From Anticarsia gemmatalis (Eukaryota; Arthropoda; Insecta; Lepidoptera; Erebidae), in the NCBI RefSeq assembly GCF_050436995.1, contig NC_134771.1, forward strand, positions 4,381,501-4,445,500: a stretch of DNA of 64,000 nucleotides. Reading direction: 5' to 3'. The notes under the pieces were generated by a model. It did no database searches. It was not told the DNA's origin and worked only from the letters and a program-made list of their open reading frames with translations. Positions 20,601 to 30,627 of the stretch are shown piece after piece (positions within the stretch are counted from its first letter, which is position 1; the number at the start of each line of letters is the position of its first letter). A program made the translations under genes and the position numbers.

Positions 20601-21112
20601 CCCTTAATAAAATTTTATACACATCGTATTATTAGATAAATTAATTCGCGTCACATTCATAGGGGTTGCAAAGGGTTACTGATAACAGCCCCTGATTGGT
20701 AGATTGATTGACAGGTGGATGGGAATTGAGGATAGGGTTGACCGTATGGTTATTGACCCGTAGCATTGAATTTTAATTTTTTAGACCATTTGATCATTTA
20801 AAGAATTATTTGATTAAAGGTAATTAAGGTCACCGAAAACCCAATTCAAATACAATTATTTTTGAGTAACTTCTAGGAACTTTTTCTTGAAAATTCTTAA
20901 AATTTTAAGAATTATTTTTTAACAATTAGTTACAGTAAAATTAAAAATATTTTATTTTATTGGAACCAAATAAAATCCTTAATTTTAGTTTTATTGGTTG
21001 ATTGTTAAATATAAATTTAAGCATGTGGGACGTTACTAACGCAAAATAATAATAACAATTATTTCTAGATCACAACTTTAATTCCAGGAAATCGAACCTA
21101 CGACCTCAATAA
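20601..21112. other. AT-rich intergenic sequence, no gene seen
   Basis: Nothing recognisable apart from a B-box-like GAAATCGAACC near 21089. Confidence 0.4.
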
Positions 21113-21206
21113 CCCTCGGTTTCTGAGTTACATTTAGCGGTAGTTTATCTATTCAATAGCGTTTAAACTCGTATAAAAAAACGCTAAATGTACTCAGACA
21201 CCAGGC
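21113..21206. mobile_element. Palindromic MITE E, right arm deleted in part
   Basis: Left arm CCCTCGGTTTCTGAGTTACA..ATAGCGTTTAAAC is intact. The right arm jumps from AAACGCT to AAATGTACTCAGACACC. Confidence 0.8.
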
Positions 21207-21515
21207 ATATGGCAGCTAAATAATAATATTGACTTTACTTAACCGTCAAACCATAGAGTCCACATAGCATTAAACGACAAATCTATATCACCTCTTCTAC
21301 TCCGATCAAACCCATAGAGAGCCATAGATAATTGCGAGCCATCCCATAACCGATGATTCGTGCATTCCAAAAATTCAATTTTCAAAATTAGTCAACATCG
21401 TGATTACTCGTCAACGGCGGAACACATTCTGTCCAATCAGTGGGCCGTGACGGTGTTCTTTTTTAGGGTTCCGTACCCAAAGGGTAAAACCCTATTACTT
21501 TTTTTTTTAAAGACT
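21207..21515. other. Intergenic sequence with a common lepidopteran motif
   Basis: Includes TAGGGTTCCGTACCCAAAGG and AACCCTATTAC (about 21468-21505), a block often found in lepidopteran repeats. No gene seen. Confidence 0.4.
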
Positions 21516-21687
21516 AAGTACTCCCGCTAAGAATTGCTCTTGTGTCGCGGGGACTTTTACAAACAGACAAACAACGGACACAAAGTACAACCAGACCCGA
21601 AACAATATTATTTGTGGATCGCACAAATAATTATCCCGTGTGGATATTGAACCCACGACTTACCCACGTAATCGTAGCAGCGAGGAT
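21516..21687 (-). mobile_element. SINE J, head truncated
   Basis: Complement of the J body and part of the head (TTGAACCCACGACTTACCC). It ends just before the adjoining G element. Confidence 0.78.
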
Positions 21688-21698
21688 TTGTTTGTTTG

Positions 21699-21927
21699 TC
21701 GTATAGTTAGTGGTCAACCTAGTGTCAAAGTTGTTCAAGCCGAGAGGCATTTGATATGGCTTAACGATTGTTATCTTAGTAGACAACAGCCGGGACCGAA
21801 TGTTTACGTGCCTTCCAAAGCACGGAGACGCTTAGATCAAATACCACCATGCGGTCACCCATCTATGGAATGACCACGCCAAGGGTTGCTTAACCCACAG
21901 ATCGTTAACTGACCGGTGAACGGAACC
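21699..21927 (-). mobile_element. SINE G
   Basis: TCGTATAGTTAGTGGTCAAC at the left. The 5S-like head complement, CGGTCACCCATCTATGG and GGGTTGCTTAACCCACAG, lies to the right. The core is degraded (CTTCCAAAGCACGGAGACGC). Confidence 0.83.
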
Positions 21928-22285
21928 CTTCGTACGCTAGTCCGACTCGCATTTGGCCGGTTTTTTGAAATTCTAAATATCGAAACGACCCGAAAGCTCA
22001 CGATGTTGTTTCACACGGGTCAAATGTCGTTAGGTCATTGTCAAAAAAGGTTCAACAAAAATGTCTTAGAGTTTCAAGATTTTTTCGTGATTTACGCTTT
22101 ATGAAGGGTTAAATTTGTTTTGTTTAGGCATTTCTTTATAAATTGTCGATTTACACGGGACGCAATGGAGGTGTTGAATCTTCAATTTTGTTGTAAATTG
22201 TATTGAATTTTGTTTTATTTAGGACTTTACATAAATGAAATTTAGGCGTAGTATATTTTGGACTGTTATCTTATTTTGTGGGTTA
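21928..22285. other. Intergenic sequence, no gene seen
   Basis: A 62-codon open frame (21916-22104) begins in SINE G and continues into unrecognised sequence. It has no motif. Confidence 0.35.
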
Positions 22286-22402
22286 CTCGTAACCGTCGGT
22301 TATGTATGAAAAGATGTATGATGGAATGAAGCAAATAAGTTCATGATTCGTAGCAAGAAATGAAACGTACCAATTCTGCCTACCTCTACAAGAAAAAGGC
22401 GT
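22286..22402 (+). mobile_element. K element copy, degraded
   Basis: CTCGTAACCGTCGGTTATGT, ATGAAAAGATGTATGATGGA and CTACCTCTACAAGAAAAAGG match K with gaps. Confidence 0.65.
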
Positions 22403-22436
22403 TTTAAATTAAGTCTAAACGCTGTTAAAACGGCTA

Positions 22437-22550
22437 CCCCCTGTTTCTGAGTATATTTAGCGGTAGTTTATCTATTCAATAGCGTTTGTTTTGAGTTTTG
22501 ACGCTATTGAATAGATAAACTACCGTTAAATGTACCTCGGAAACCGAGGG
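22437..22550. mobile_element. Palindromic MITE E with CTA target duplication
   Basis: CCCCTGTTTCTGAGTATATT and ATGTACCTCGGAAACCGAGG ends with almost perfect inner arms. CTA on both sides (22434-22436, 22551-22553). Confidence 0.88.
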
Positions 22551-22886
22551 CTAGTGACGCCTGTCGCAAACCTGAAAAGGCTCTTTACAAAGTTACCGAG
22601 ATAGCGATAATGCACTTAAGACCTACACGAGAATCGAACCTTGTACCCACACATTCCATCCTACCCATTTTATGAAGTGAGAACGATGACAATAGCTTAC
22701 ATATCATATAATTTTATGAGCCATTACACAAGCTGTGTTATTTTATTACATATGACCCAAACACGTAAAAATACGAGGTTTTATTGTGTTAGCTAAGTTT
22801 TACACGCTAGTTCGTTTCTCTTGGCAATTTAGCAGAATTCCGGGCAATAATTATATATAATGCAATAAAAACTAAAAATGAATAAA

Positions 22887-23032
22887 TCTAATGTATAAAA
22901 TTCTCGCGTCACATTTTTTGTTGCCATACTCCTCCGAAACGGCTTGACCGATACTCATGAAATTTTGTGAGCGTATTGAGTAGGACTGAGAATCGGCCAA
23001 CATTTATTTTTCATGCCCCTGAGTGAAACTGT
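22887..23032 (+). mobile_element. Helitron-like 5' fragment (second type)
   Basis: TCTAATGTATAAAATTCTCG, ACTCCTCCGAAACGGCTTGA, CCGATACTCATGAAATTTTG and ATTGAGTAGGACTGAGAATC are the 5' part of a family related to the element at 53588-53781. The 3' hairpin end is missing. Confidence 0.55.
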
Positions 23033-23078
23033 TTTTTTTTATTTTTCTTATGGCCGGGTCATCTATAAAAACATATAA

Positions 23079-23368
23079 ATGTCCCAATGTTGGAAAAGGG
23101 TCTCCTCCCGTAATGAGGTAGGGGTTAGGCCTTGAGTCCACCATGCTAGCCAAGTGCGGGTTGGGGACTTTGCATACCTTAAAAAACTGTTCTAAAGAAC
23201 TGTCAGGCATGCAAGATTGCATCACGATGTTTTTTTTCACTGTTGGAATAAGTGATAATATTTTATAATACACGCATAACTTCGAAAAGTTATAGGTGTG
23301 TTGCCTCGGGTTCGAACCTGCAACCACTTGCGAGAGAGGTACCAACTTATACCACTCGGCTATTACAA
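23079..23368 (-). mobile_element. SINE D, full length
   Basis: Minus-strand tRNA-like head (23300-23368): A box TAGCCGAGTGGTATAAG and B box GGTTCGAACCC, as in a Leu/Ser-type tRNA. The body carries AACATCGTGATGC (with changes) and CCAACCCGCACTTGGCTAGC, and the 3' end is near GGACATT. The 128-residue frame across it is an artefact. Confidence 0.88.
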
Positions 23369-23987
23369 AATTTCGGTTGATTCCTATCATAATTTAATTC
23401 ATTTTTAAGCTTCCTATGAGTGAATACGAATATCTTCTGTATGAGAGTCTGCTCTATCTTGAGTGTATCAGTGTTAAAACATAGACTTGTCTCATTATAA
23501 CCGGCTCAGCAGTTTTGTAGATGACTAACTGTGTACAAACGAACACACAGTTTAACTTTAAGACACATATATTTGTTTTTCTTTTTATATTATTGGGTCA
23601 CTGATTTTATTACAAAACATCACGCTATACTTACAACAAACATTTGTAGAGTAAGCAGGATGAATTTAATCGATCTTTGTAGTCACATTCGTAGCGACTA
23701 TAGACCTTAAAGTTTTGGGTTTGACTCCCATGCAGGGCAAAAGGATTATAATATGATTTTAAATGTTCTAATTGGTATTTTTTATTAGGAGTCAGGAGCT
23801 TGGTTACGCCTTCGTGCATATTTGACAACAAGCTCTATTAACAATTGAACAAAATAATATAAAACGCGAAGGGATAGACTTCTGCCTACACATACATAAA
23901 AGGTGGTGGAGTTATAAAAATGACAATAATTTTTATAATAATTTTGCCCTTTTTAGACATTAAAATATCATCAAATCTTATAATAGA
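23369..23987. other. AT-rich intergenic sequence, no gene seen
   Basis: Nothing recognisable. Confidence 0.4.
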
Positions 23988-24190
23988 ATACGGGAATTAA
24001 CGGGAACACGTATTTTACATTAAAATACCTAACGTTTCGGCGCAGGTTGCACTCGCCGTGGTCGCAGGCTGACTGGAGCAGCGACGACATTTTTTAGTTT
24101 TGTTCATTTTTAAGGTAAAATGCGTGATCGCGTTAATTCCCGTATTCTATTATACATTAAACATGCAACGCGAGAGTTTAAAAGTTATGA
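23988..24190. mobile_element. MITE P with inverted terminal sections
   Basis: AGAATACGGGAATTAACGGG at the left and CGCGTTAATTCCCGTATTCT at the right, enclosing CGTTTCGGCGCAGGTTGCAC and GGTCGCAGGCTGAC. A second copy is at 42338-42465 and halves are at 16212 and 53548. Confidence 0.72.
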
Positions 24191-24480
24191 TCATCAAATC
24201 TTATTATAAGATACAAAATCAAATTCTCTTTTACAATACCTATACCCGACACGGAAATCGAACCCACAACACAACATGCAACATTCTAACATCCAGTCCA
24301 TACACACTTCATACATAATTTAATATATTTCATACATCGTACAATACATGTTATCTTTCAGTGCGCAGCGTGAAGTAAGACAATGTTGTTACAATGAAAT
24401 ATTTGTAGCGGGTTCGATTCCCCGAACAGGTCGTGTGTGCAGATGCGTCATGTATTTGGTTGTCGCGGTATTGTTAAAAG
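24191..24480. other. Intergenic sequence with B-box-like motifs
   Basis: AAATCGAACCC (about 24250) and GCGGGTTCGATTCCCCG (about 24409-24425), probably SINE-head relics. No gene seen. Confidence 0.4.
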
Positions 24481-24545
24481 ATTTGGTACTCGTAATAATA
24501 TTTGCAAGCAAAATACATACATACATAAAGTATATGTATGGATGC
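24481..24545 (+). mobile_element. K element, left part, split by a LINE
   Basis: GGTACTCGTAATAATATTTG..TATGTATGGATGCGAAT is the front of K. Its continuation lies beyond the LINE at 27650. Confidence 0.6.
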
Positions 24546-24548
24546 GAA

Positions 24549-27319
24549 TGAATGAATTTATTGACCAAAGATACGTAGTTTACCGTAGAGATAGATTACT
24601 GTCTAATATTAATTCTAAAAAAGACGGCGGCGGCGTGTTAATAGCTGTTGCAAACCATTTGAAATCCGCTAGAATGCAACAATGGGAGAGTGGTTTTGAG
24701 GATTTGTGGGTTGTAATCGAAGTAAAAGTTAATAACAGTATTAAAAAAATAGCTTTATGTGTTGTATACTTGCCACCTCCTATTAAAATTGACTTACTAT
24801 CAAATTTTCTAAATAATGTTAATGATATTTTGAATGTTGTCGACGATGTTGTGATTCTTGGAGATTTTAATCTGGGTTTTATTAACTGGACGCGCAAAGA
24901 TACTAGAGGTCACCTCACACCATCTAATCATAATAACCCTCTAGGTTATTCCCTCACCGATTTTATGTCTCTCAACGGGCTTCACCAGTATAAAGATATC
25001 GAAAATACAGACAACCGCATACTTGACCTCGTCATGAGCAACATTGGTGAAGTTTCTGTCACCCGATCTCCTGATACCCTAAGTAAACTGGACCCACACC
25101 ACCCAAGCCTACAAATAACTATACCCATAACGTCACAGAATAACTTACAAACAAAACATCGTTCAGGATATAACTTTTACAGAGCTGATTATGACCAAAT
25201 TCTCTCTGAGCTTAAAAACATTGATTGGCAAAATGAGCTTACAAAAACCAGTGACGTTAATGAACAAGTCAGTATATTTTACAATATCTTATGGACTCAT
25301 ATCGGAAAATATGTTCCAAAATACAAGCCCAACAAGTCAAAATATCCACCTTGGTTCTCCAACTCGCTTATCAAGTTGTTATCAGAAAAGGAAAAATTCA
25401 GGCTTAATTACCGAAAGCATCAGAATCCGCGAGATAAATTAAGTTTCGAGTTACTTCGTAATCGTTGTCACAAATTGATAGACAAGGAGTACAGCGAATA
25501 CAAACATAACATCGAAACAGACATACACAAAACCCCCAAAGCCTTCTGGCGCTTTATAAAAAATAAAAGGCGAGGCGAGTCTTCAGTTCCATCTCAAATG
25601 CATATGAATAATGTAACCGCTGATAATGGTCCTGACATCGCGAATTTATTTGCAAAACAGTTCTCCTCTGTCTTTAACCATAGTCCAAATAGCCGTACAA
25701 CTTCCTCCATCTGTCATACTCCTGATCAACATAACGACATTCTTAGCAGTATAAACTTCACCGAAAAAGACGTCATGAAAAAGCTTAAATCTCTAGATAC
25801 CAACAAGGGCCCTGGGCCTGACTCCATACCACCCTTATTTATTAGGCGATGCCATCAAGCACTTGCTCTACCCTTATGCCTTATTTACAATAATTCTCTG
25901 GAACAGGGTATTTTCCCAGAATTATGGAAACAAGCACGAATTGTGCCCATTTATAAAAAGGGGGATTCTACCGATGTAAAAAACTACCGCCCAATATCTA
26001 TTTTATCTCATTTCCCAAAGATATTCGAGTCGCTTATTTGTCCTATCCTCACTCGACATATTGACAGCCTCATTTCTCCCAATCAGCATGGATTCAAGTC
26101 TGGTCGAAGTGTAGAAACCAATTTGACCGAATTTGTGTCTGATATAACGTTGGCTCTGGATAAAAGACAAGAAGTAGACGCCATTTACACCGATTTTTCC
26201 AGTGCTTTTGATAAAGTTAGTCATACACTTCTTTTATCTAAACTAGAACACAGTGGTGTTTATGGTCCCCTGCTGAAATGGTTTACATCATACTTATCAA
26301 ATAGATCCCAGACTGTAGCCTTGAATGGACACGAATCCAGCCATTATTTTGCCTACTCAGGTGTACCGCAGGGCTCTCATCTTGCGCCGATTTTATTCAT
26401 ATTATTTATTAACGATCTTACCACCCAAATCCAATACTGTAAGTACCTAATGTTTGCCGATGATCTTAAAATTTATAAAACCATAACATCCCTTAATGAT
26501 ATGGCGCTAATTCAAAGTGACTTGGATCGCATCGCTATATGGTGTACCAATAACAACATGACATTAAATGTAAGCAAATGTTGCCATATAAAATACACAA
26601 GAAAAAAGCTACCTATCACAACCACATATAACATAAGCGGTATCACACTCGATCAAGTCACTGAAGTCAGGGACCTCGGCATAACTATAGATAGTCAAGT
26701 AAATTTCAAAAAACATATTGACAACACGGTTACCAAATCGGCGCAAATGATGGGTTTCATCTTGCGAAACACTAAGGGATTCCAGATAGCTCGCACCAAA
26801 ATTGTACTCTATAATGCGTTGGTCCGTAGTCGGCTGGAGTATGGAAGTATGGTGTGGAACCCCCATTATGCCGTTCACTCTCAACGCGTAGAAAGTATCC
26901 AGCGTGCTTTCACAAGAAGACTCGCATATGACGCCTCGGGAATATCCCACAGATCCCCTTACAAGCAACGTCTTGAGCATTTCAATATGTATGCACTGCG
27001 AGAACGAAGACTCGTTCAAGACTTCCTGTTTCTGCATAAACTGGCCAATGGTGAATTGGATAATTCTGAATTGTTATCCCGCATTAAACTTAATGTTCCC
27101 CATAAAATACCACGATATCCCTCTAATAGATTTTACCACACGCCAACATCTAACACCAACATAGGTCTAAACTCTCCTATGCACAGAATGTGTAGGGAAC
27201 TCAACCATGCCACCAAATCTCTGCCCGACATAGACCTGTATCACGATTCTAGATTTAAGCTCAAGAACCGAATCTACCAGTCCATTCGAACCTCCAAGAC
27301 TAACACCATCACCGAATGA
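24549..27319 (+). CDS. LINE ORF2 remnant: endonuclease plus reverse transcriptase
   Basis: The frame is open from 24437, but sequence before about 24546 belongs to the flanking K element, so the native protein start is lost; the first in-element ATG (MNEFIDQRY) is used here. Numbering residues from 24437: the apurinic-type endonuclease spans about 40-230, with GDFN at 142-145 and a DPHHPS motif (the usual SDH-type site). The reverse transcriptase, about 485-740, has D586 in YTDFSSAFDK, GVPQGS and the catalytic FADD at 673-676. A C-terminal tail of about 220 residues carries RLEYGSMVWNP, typical of Jockey/CR1-type LINEs. No RNase H or gag-like ORF1 is present. The protein would nick DNA and reverse-transcribe its RNA at the target, but this copy lacks its 5' end. 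Its exact clade is uncertain. Confidence 0.9.
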
Positions 27320-27646
27320 TCTCATTAGTCTCATTAGTGTTTTTATTTTTATTTATTTTTTATTTTATTCTTTTTAAAGTACTGTTATGATTATTATTAT
27401 GTTTTTACTTTCTTTATTCTTATTAACCTGTATCCGTAGTTTTTAATGTTTTGTTATCTTGAATGTTATTTTTTTTTAAATGTATATAGTCTCATTTTCT
27501 ATGTGAATGTCGGTTGTCCCGTAATTGGAAAATGTGACAGCCTTAGTAATTAAGAAAATATTTGATTGTATTTATACTCGCATTTTCTGTGGGAAAACCA
27601 TAATAAATAAAATAAAAAAAAAAAAAAAAATAAAATAAAAAAAAAA
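27320..27646 (+). other. LINE 3' UTR and poly-A tail
   Basis: AT-rich untranslated sequence after the TGA at 27317-27319, containing AATAAA at 27602 and an A-rich tail interrupted by single T's. It marks the intact 3' end of the element. Confidence 0.8.
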
Positions 27647-27649
27647 TCA

Positions 27650-27735
27650 GAGGAATTTTGTAAGGATCGTACCAAGTGGTGTTCTCTGCTCTCTGCCTCC
27701 CCTATGAGAAGAGGGAGTGATTATATGTGTGGTTG
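27650..27735 (+). mobile_element. K element, right part
   Basis: GTAAGGATCGTACCAAGTGG and CCCTATGAGAAGAGGGAGTG continue the K element interrupted at 24545. Confidence 0.7.
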
Positions 27736-27761
27736 TAGTTTATTAGTATGTTTGTAGTTGT

Positions 27762-27958
27762 TGTAGTGGTCAACCTAGTATCAAAGTTGTTCAAAACGCC
27801 CGAAGGCCTTTGAAGTGGCTTAACGACTGTTATCTTAATTGACAACAACCGGTACCGGTTTTTACGTGCCCTCAGCTCAAATACCACTATGCGGTCACCC
27901 ATCTATGGAATGACCGCGCCAAGGTTTGCTTAACCTGCAGATTGCTTACCGGTAGCTA
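27762..27958 (-). mobile_element. SINE G, small internal gap
   Basis: GTAGTGGTCAACCTAGTATC at the left, then core with CTCCGAAGCACGGAGACG deleted (GCCCTCAGCTCAAATACC), then CGGTCACCCATCTATGG and TTTGCTTAACCTGCAG from the 5S-like head. Confidence 0.8.
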
Positions 27959-28078
27959 AAATATCTTTGGCTTAAAGCCTAAGAGATTTTATTACAAGTT
28001 CATACATACTACACTAGTCCCAAAAATTAAGGGATATAAAAAAAGAATCCAAATTTTTGGGTGATTTTCAACAAGCTG

Positions 28079-28104
28079 TAACTCCGAGGAAAATGGTCGT
28101 ACAG
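28079..28104 (-). repeat. Foldback internal motif, left arm copy 1
   Basis: On the minus strand: CTGTACGACCATTTTCC then TCGGAGTTA. First of three GTACGA..GGAGTTA repeats in this arm. Confidence 0.75.
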
Positions 28105-28340
28105 AAAAAATAAAAAAAACAAATTGTAGCTTCAAGTGTCTAATTTTTAGATATGACCATGAAAATTTTTTGTCATGGCCAGGTCTGGAGAAATCCAACG
28201 AAAACTACCAAAAAAAAATTTTTCCAAATTTTTTCCCTCCTAAAAAAAGGTCCACGGGCTTCAAAAATTTTTTTTTGATTCTTTCGTTTTAAATTTCTTT
28301 TAGAAAATTTAATCCTCTTTAATTTGCCGTATTCAAAAAG

Positions 28341-28368
28341 CCTGTACGACAATTTGCCACGGAGTTAT
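28341..28368 (+). repeat. Foldback internal motif, left arm copy 2
   Basis: CCTGTACGACAATTTGCC then ACGGAGTTA, opposite in orientation to copies 1 and 3. Confidence 0.75.
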
Positions 28369-28411
28369 CGTCAATCAAAGCAAAAAAGTTATTTTTGACT
28401 TTGATATTCAA

Positions 28412-28438
28412 TAACTCCGGAAATAATGATCGTACAGG
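28412..28438 (-). repeat. Foldback internal motif, left arm copy 3
   Basis: On the minus strand CCTGTACGATCATTATTT then CCGGAGTTA. The right arm mirrors all three at 29374-29400, 29445-29471 and 29709-29734. Confidence 0.75.
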
Positions 28439-28837
28439 AAATCAAAGGAGGGTTTTGAAAACTGCACAATATTCTCTATAAGAAAATGTAAACATCTTCT
28501 AAGAAAAAATTTTTTTTTTAATTGTAACCTCGGACTGAAAAAAAGACAAAAATTCGCGAAATTAAGGATATTTGGATAACTTGGTATAACTTTGGATAAA
28601 ATCGATGAACGAAGAATATAATCGGTAATTTTTCAACCTCAAAGTGTCCCCTAATATCCCTCAAAAATTCAAAGCGCTGCGATTTTTTTTTCATTGTGCC
28701 CCGAAGCTTCAAATTCTTTGTTGTTGCAAAAATCACCATTGTGAGCAATTTTGTGATTTTTATTCATTTTTTTAATAAACATTTTTTTTTCTCTCTAAAA
28801 TCTTTAAAAATCAAAAAAAAAATCAAATCGCGTGCCT

Positions 28838-28948
28838 ATACTCACTCCACGACATCGTCGAGCCCGATTGGCTTATGCGCATGACCATCACGATTGGGGT
28901 CGTAGACAGTGGACCAGTGTCTTATGGACTGACGAATCTCGATTTTGA
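28838..28948 (+). pseudogene. Tc1-family transposase fragment
   Basis: A 36-codon open stretch ends in a stop. It includes LTPRHRRARLAYA and, after a few residues, WTSVLWTDESRF, the conserved region around the second catalytic aspartate of Tc1 transposases (D at 28931-28933). Family members usually have about 340 residues; the N-terminal HTH domain and the rest of the DDE domain are gone. It identifies the foldback as Tc1/mariner. Confidence 0.85.
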
Positions 28949-29835
28949 CTTCATGGCAGCGATAGACGATCTCTCGTTTTGCGATTTGCTTTTTAATCGA
29001 AAAAATAAAGATTTTAGAGAGAAAAAAAAATGTTTATTAAAAAAATGAATAAAAATCACAAAATTGCTCACAATGGTGATTTTTGCAACAACAAAGAATT
29101 TGAAGCTTCGGGGCACAATGAAAAAAAAATCGCAGCGCTTTGAATTTTTGAGGGATATTAGGGGACACTTTGAGGTTGAAAAATTACCGATTATATTCTT
29201 CGTTCATCGATTTTATCCAAAGTTATACCAAGTTATCCAAATATCCTTAATTTCGCGAATTTTTGTCTTTTTTTCAGTCCGAGGTTTCAATTCAAAAAAA
29301 AAATTTTTCTTGGAAGATGTTTACATTTTCTTATAGAGAATATTGTGCAGTTTTCAAAACCCTCCTTTGATTTCCTGTACGATCATTATTTCCGGAGTTA
29401 TTGAATATCAAAGTCAAAAATAACTTTTTTGCTTTGATTGACGATAACTCCGTGGCAAATTGTCGTACAGGCTTTTTGAATACGGCAAATTAAAGAGGAT
29501 TAAATTTTCTAAAAGAAATTTAAAACGAAAGAATCAAAAAAAAATTTTTGAAGCCCGTGGACCTTTTTTTAGGAGGGAAAAAATTTGGAAAAATTTTTTT
29601 TTTGGTAGTTTTCGTTGGATTTCTCCAGACCTGGCCATGACAAAAAATTTTCATGGTCATATCTAAAAATTAGACACTTGAAGCTACAATTTGTTTTTTT
29701 TATTTTTTCTGTACGACCATTTTCCTCGGAGTTACAGCTTGTTGAAAATCACCCAAAAATTTGGATTCTTTCTTTATATCCCTTAATTTTTGGGACTAGT
29801 TTATAATGCGAAAAGACTTTTTCCCCGACCTAATA

Positions 29836-30097
29836 TTATGCTTCATTAAATATATTATGATTATTTAAAAAGCGTCTAACTGTCTTACCTTCACACAAAT
29901 ACTATTGGTTGTCGTGTCCGCACCGAGCGAGGTATATCCTGTCAAATATTGATTATTTGTACTAAATAACATAGAACATCAAACGAATTGTATGGGAACC
30001 GACGTGTTTTTGTTCTTTGTCAACTCACGTTTAGCGAAGTGGTTCAAAATCTAAATGAATTCATTTACCCCCAGTTTCTGATCCTTCTACTTCTTTG
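29836..30097. other. Intergenic sequence with MITE E scrap
   Basis: TTACCCCCAGTTTCTGA at about 30065-30080 is the first bases of a type E MITE, cut where the next SINE begins. No gene seen. Confidence 0.45.
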
Positions 30098-30345
30098 TCG
30101 TATGGTTAGTGGTCAACCTAGTGTCAAAGTTGATCAAGCCGCCCGAAGGCCTTTGACGTGGCTTAACGACTGTTATCTTAATTGACAACCACCGGGACCG
30201 ATTTTTACGTGTCTTCCGAAGCACGGAGACGCCCTGCTCGAATACCACTATGCGGTCACCCATCTATGGAATGGCCGCGCCAAGGTTTGCTTAACCCACG
30301 AATCGTTTACCGACCGGTGAGCGCACCTGGCTACGGGCGCCTCAT
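30098..30345 (-). mobile_element. SINE G, full length
   Basis: From TCGTATGGTTAGTGGTCAAC to GCACCTGGCTACGGGCGCCT with all blocks: 5S-like head (CGGTCACCCATCTATGG, TTGCTTAACCC on plus), core (TCTTCCGAAGCACGGAGACG) and 3' body. Confidence 0.88.
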
Positions 30346-30432
30346 AATAGTCGTTACTATTACTGAATCTACCACTAGCTCGGAAAGTGTAGAGCCTTAT
30401 GAGAAGAGCTAGCAACAAACTCACACCACTCT

Positions 30433-30627
30433 TCAATAAATATAAATATGATTGGACAACTCTGATGAGCATGAGTATCTGTTCTAAGCCTGGTTGCAAA
30501 TAAATCTACGTAATTATGTATTTAGAAGTATATAAGTATATTTATCAGTTATTTGGTTATCATAGTACAAGCTCTGCTTAGTTTGGAATTAAATGACCGT
30601 GTGTGAGTTGTCCAATAATATTGGGAA
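30433..30627 (+). mobile_element. SINE L, rearranged
   Basis: A short inverted L tail (AAATATGATTGGACAACTCT) abuts GATGAGCATGAGTATCTGTT and the L body to GTGTGAGTTGTCCAATAATA. The head is missing. Confidence 0.7.

Larger units (their letters stand above)
24546..27646 (+). mobile_element. 5'-truncated non-LTR retrotransposon (Jockey/CR1-like group)
   Basis: About 3.1 kb: partial endonuclease, reverse transcriptase, 3' UTR, AATAAA (27602-27607) and an A-rich tail to 27646. ORF1 and the 5' UTR are missing. Left of it is the front of a K element, right of it the rest of that K, so the LINE inserted into K. One long open frame with no stops implies a recent insertion. Confidence 0.92.
28012..29801. 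mobile_element. Tc1/mariner-type foldback element with ~790 bp arms
   Basis: Left terminus CACTAGTCCCAAAAATTAAG, right terminus its complement (..GGGACTAGTT), flanked by TA (28010-28011 and 29802-29803). Arms 28012-28805 and about 29005-29801 are near-identical inverted copies. The ~200 bp centre keeps a Tc1 transposase scrap. It is non-autonomous unless supplied with transposase. Short frames inside the arms appear twice, mirrored, and are not genes. Confidence 0.9.
27980..29833 (+). mobile_element. Mariner O3 terminal fragment split by a Tc1 foldback
   Basis: Left piece 27980-28011 (GATTTTATTACAAGTTCATA..CTA) and right piece 29802-29833 (TATAATGCGAAAAGACTTTT..CCGACCTAA) together reproduce the mariner terminal repeat seen uninterrupted at 1590-1650 on the minus strand. 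The 1790 bp between them is the Tc1-type foldback. Confidence 0.82.

Noticed and set aside
23004..23390. 128-codon minus-strand frame
   Set aside because: Translation of SINE D; similar peptides recur at other D copies.
24437..24545. N-terminal extension of the LINE protein
   Set aside because: The in-frame ATG at 24437 lies in flanking K and intergenic sequence, so those residues are not part of the LINE.
28518..29336. Pairs of identical peptides (for example starting MLTMVIFATT, MPRSFKFFVV) on opposite strands
   Set aside because: Mirror images from the foldback element's inverted arms, not genes.
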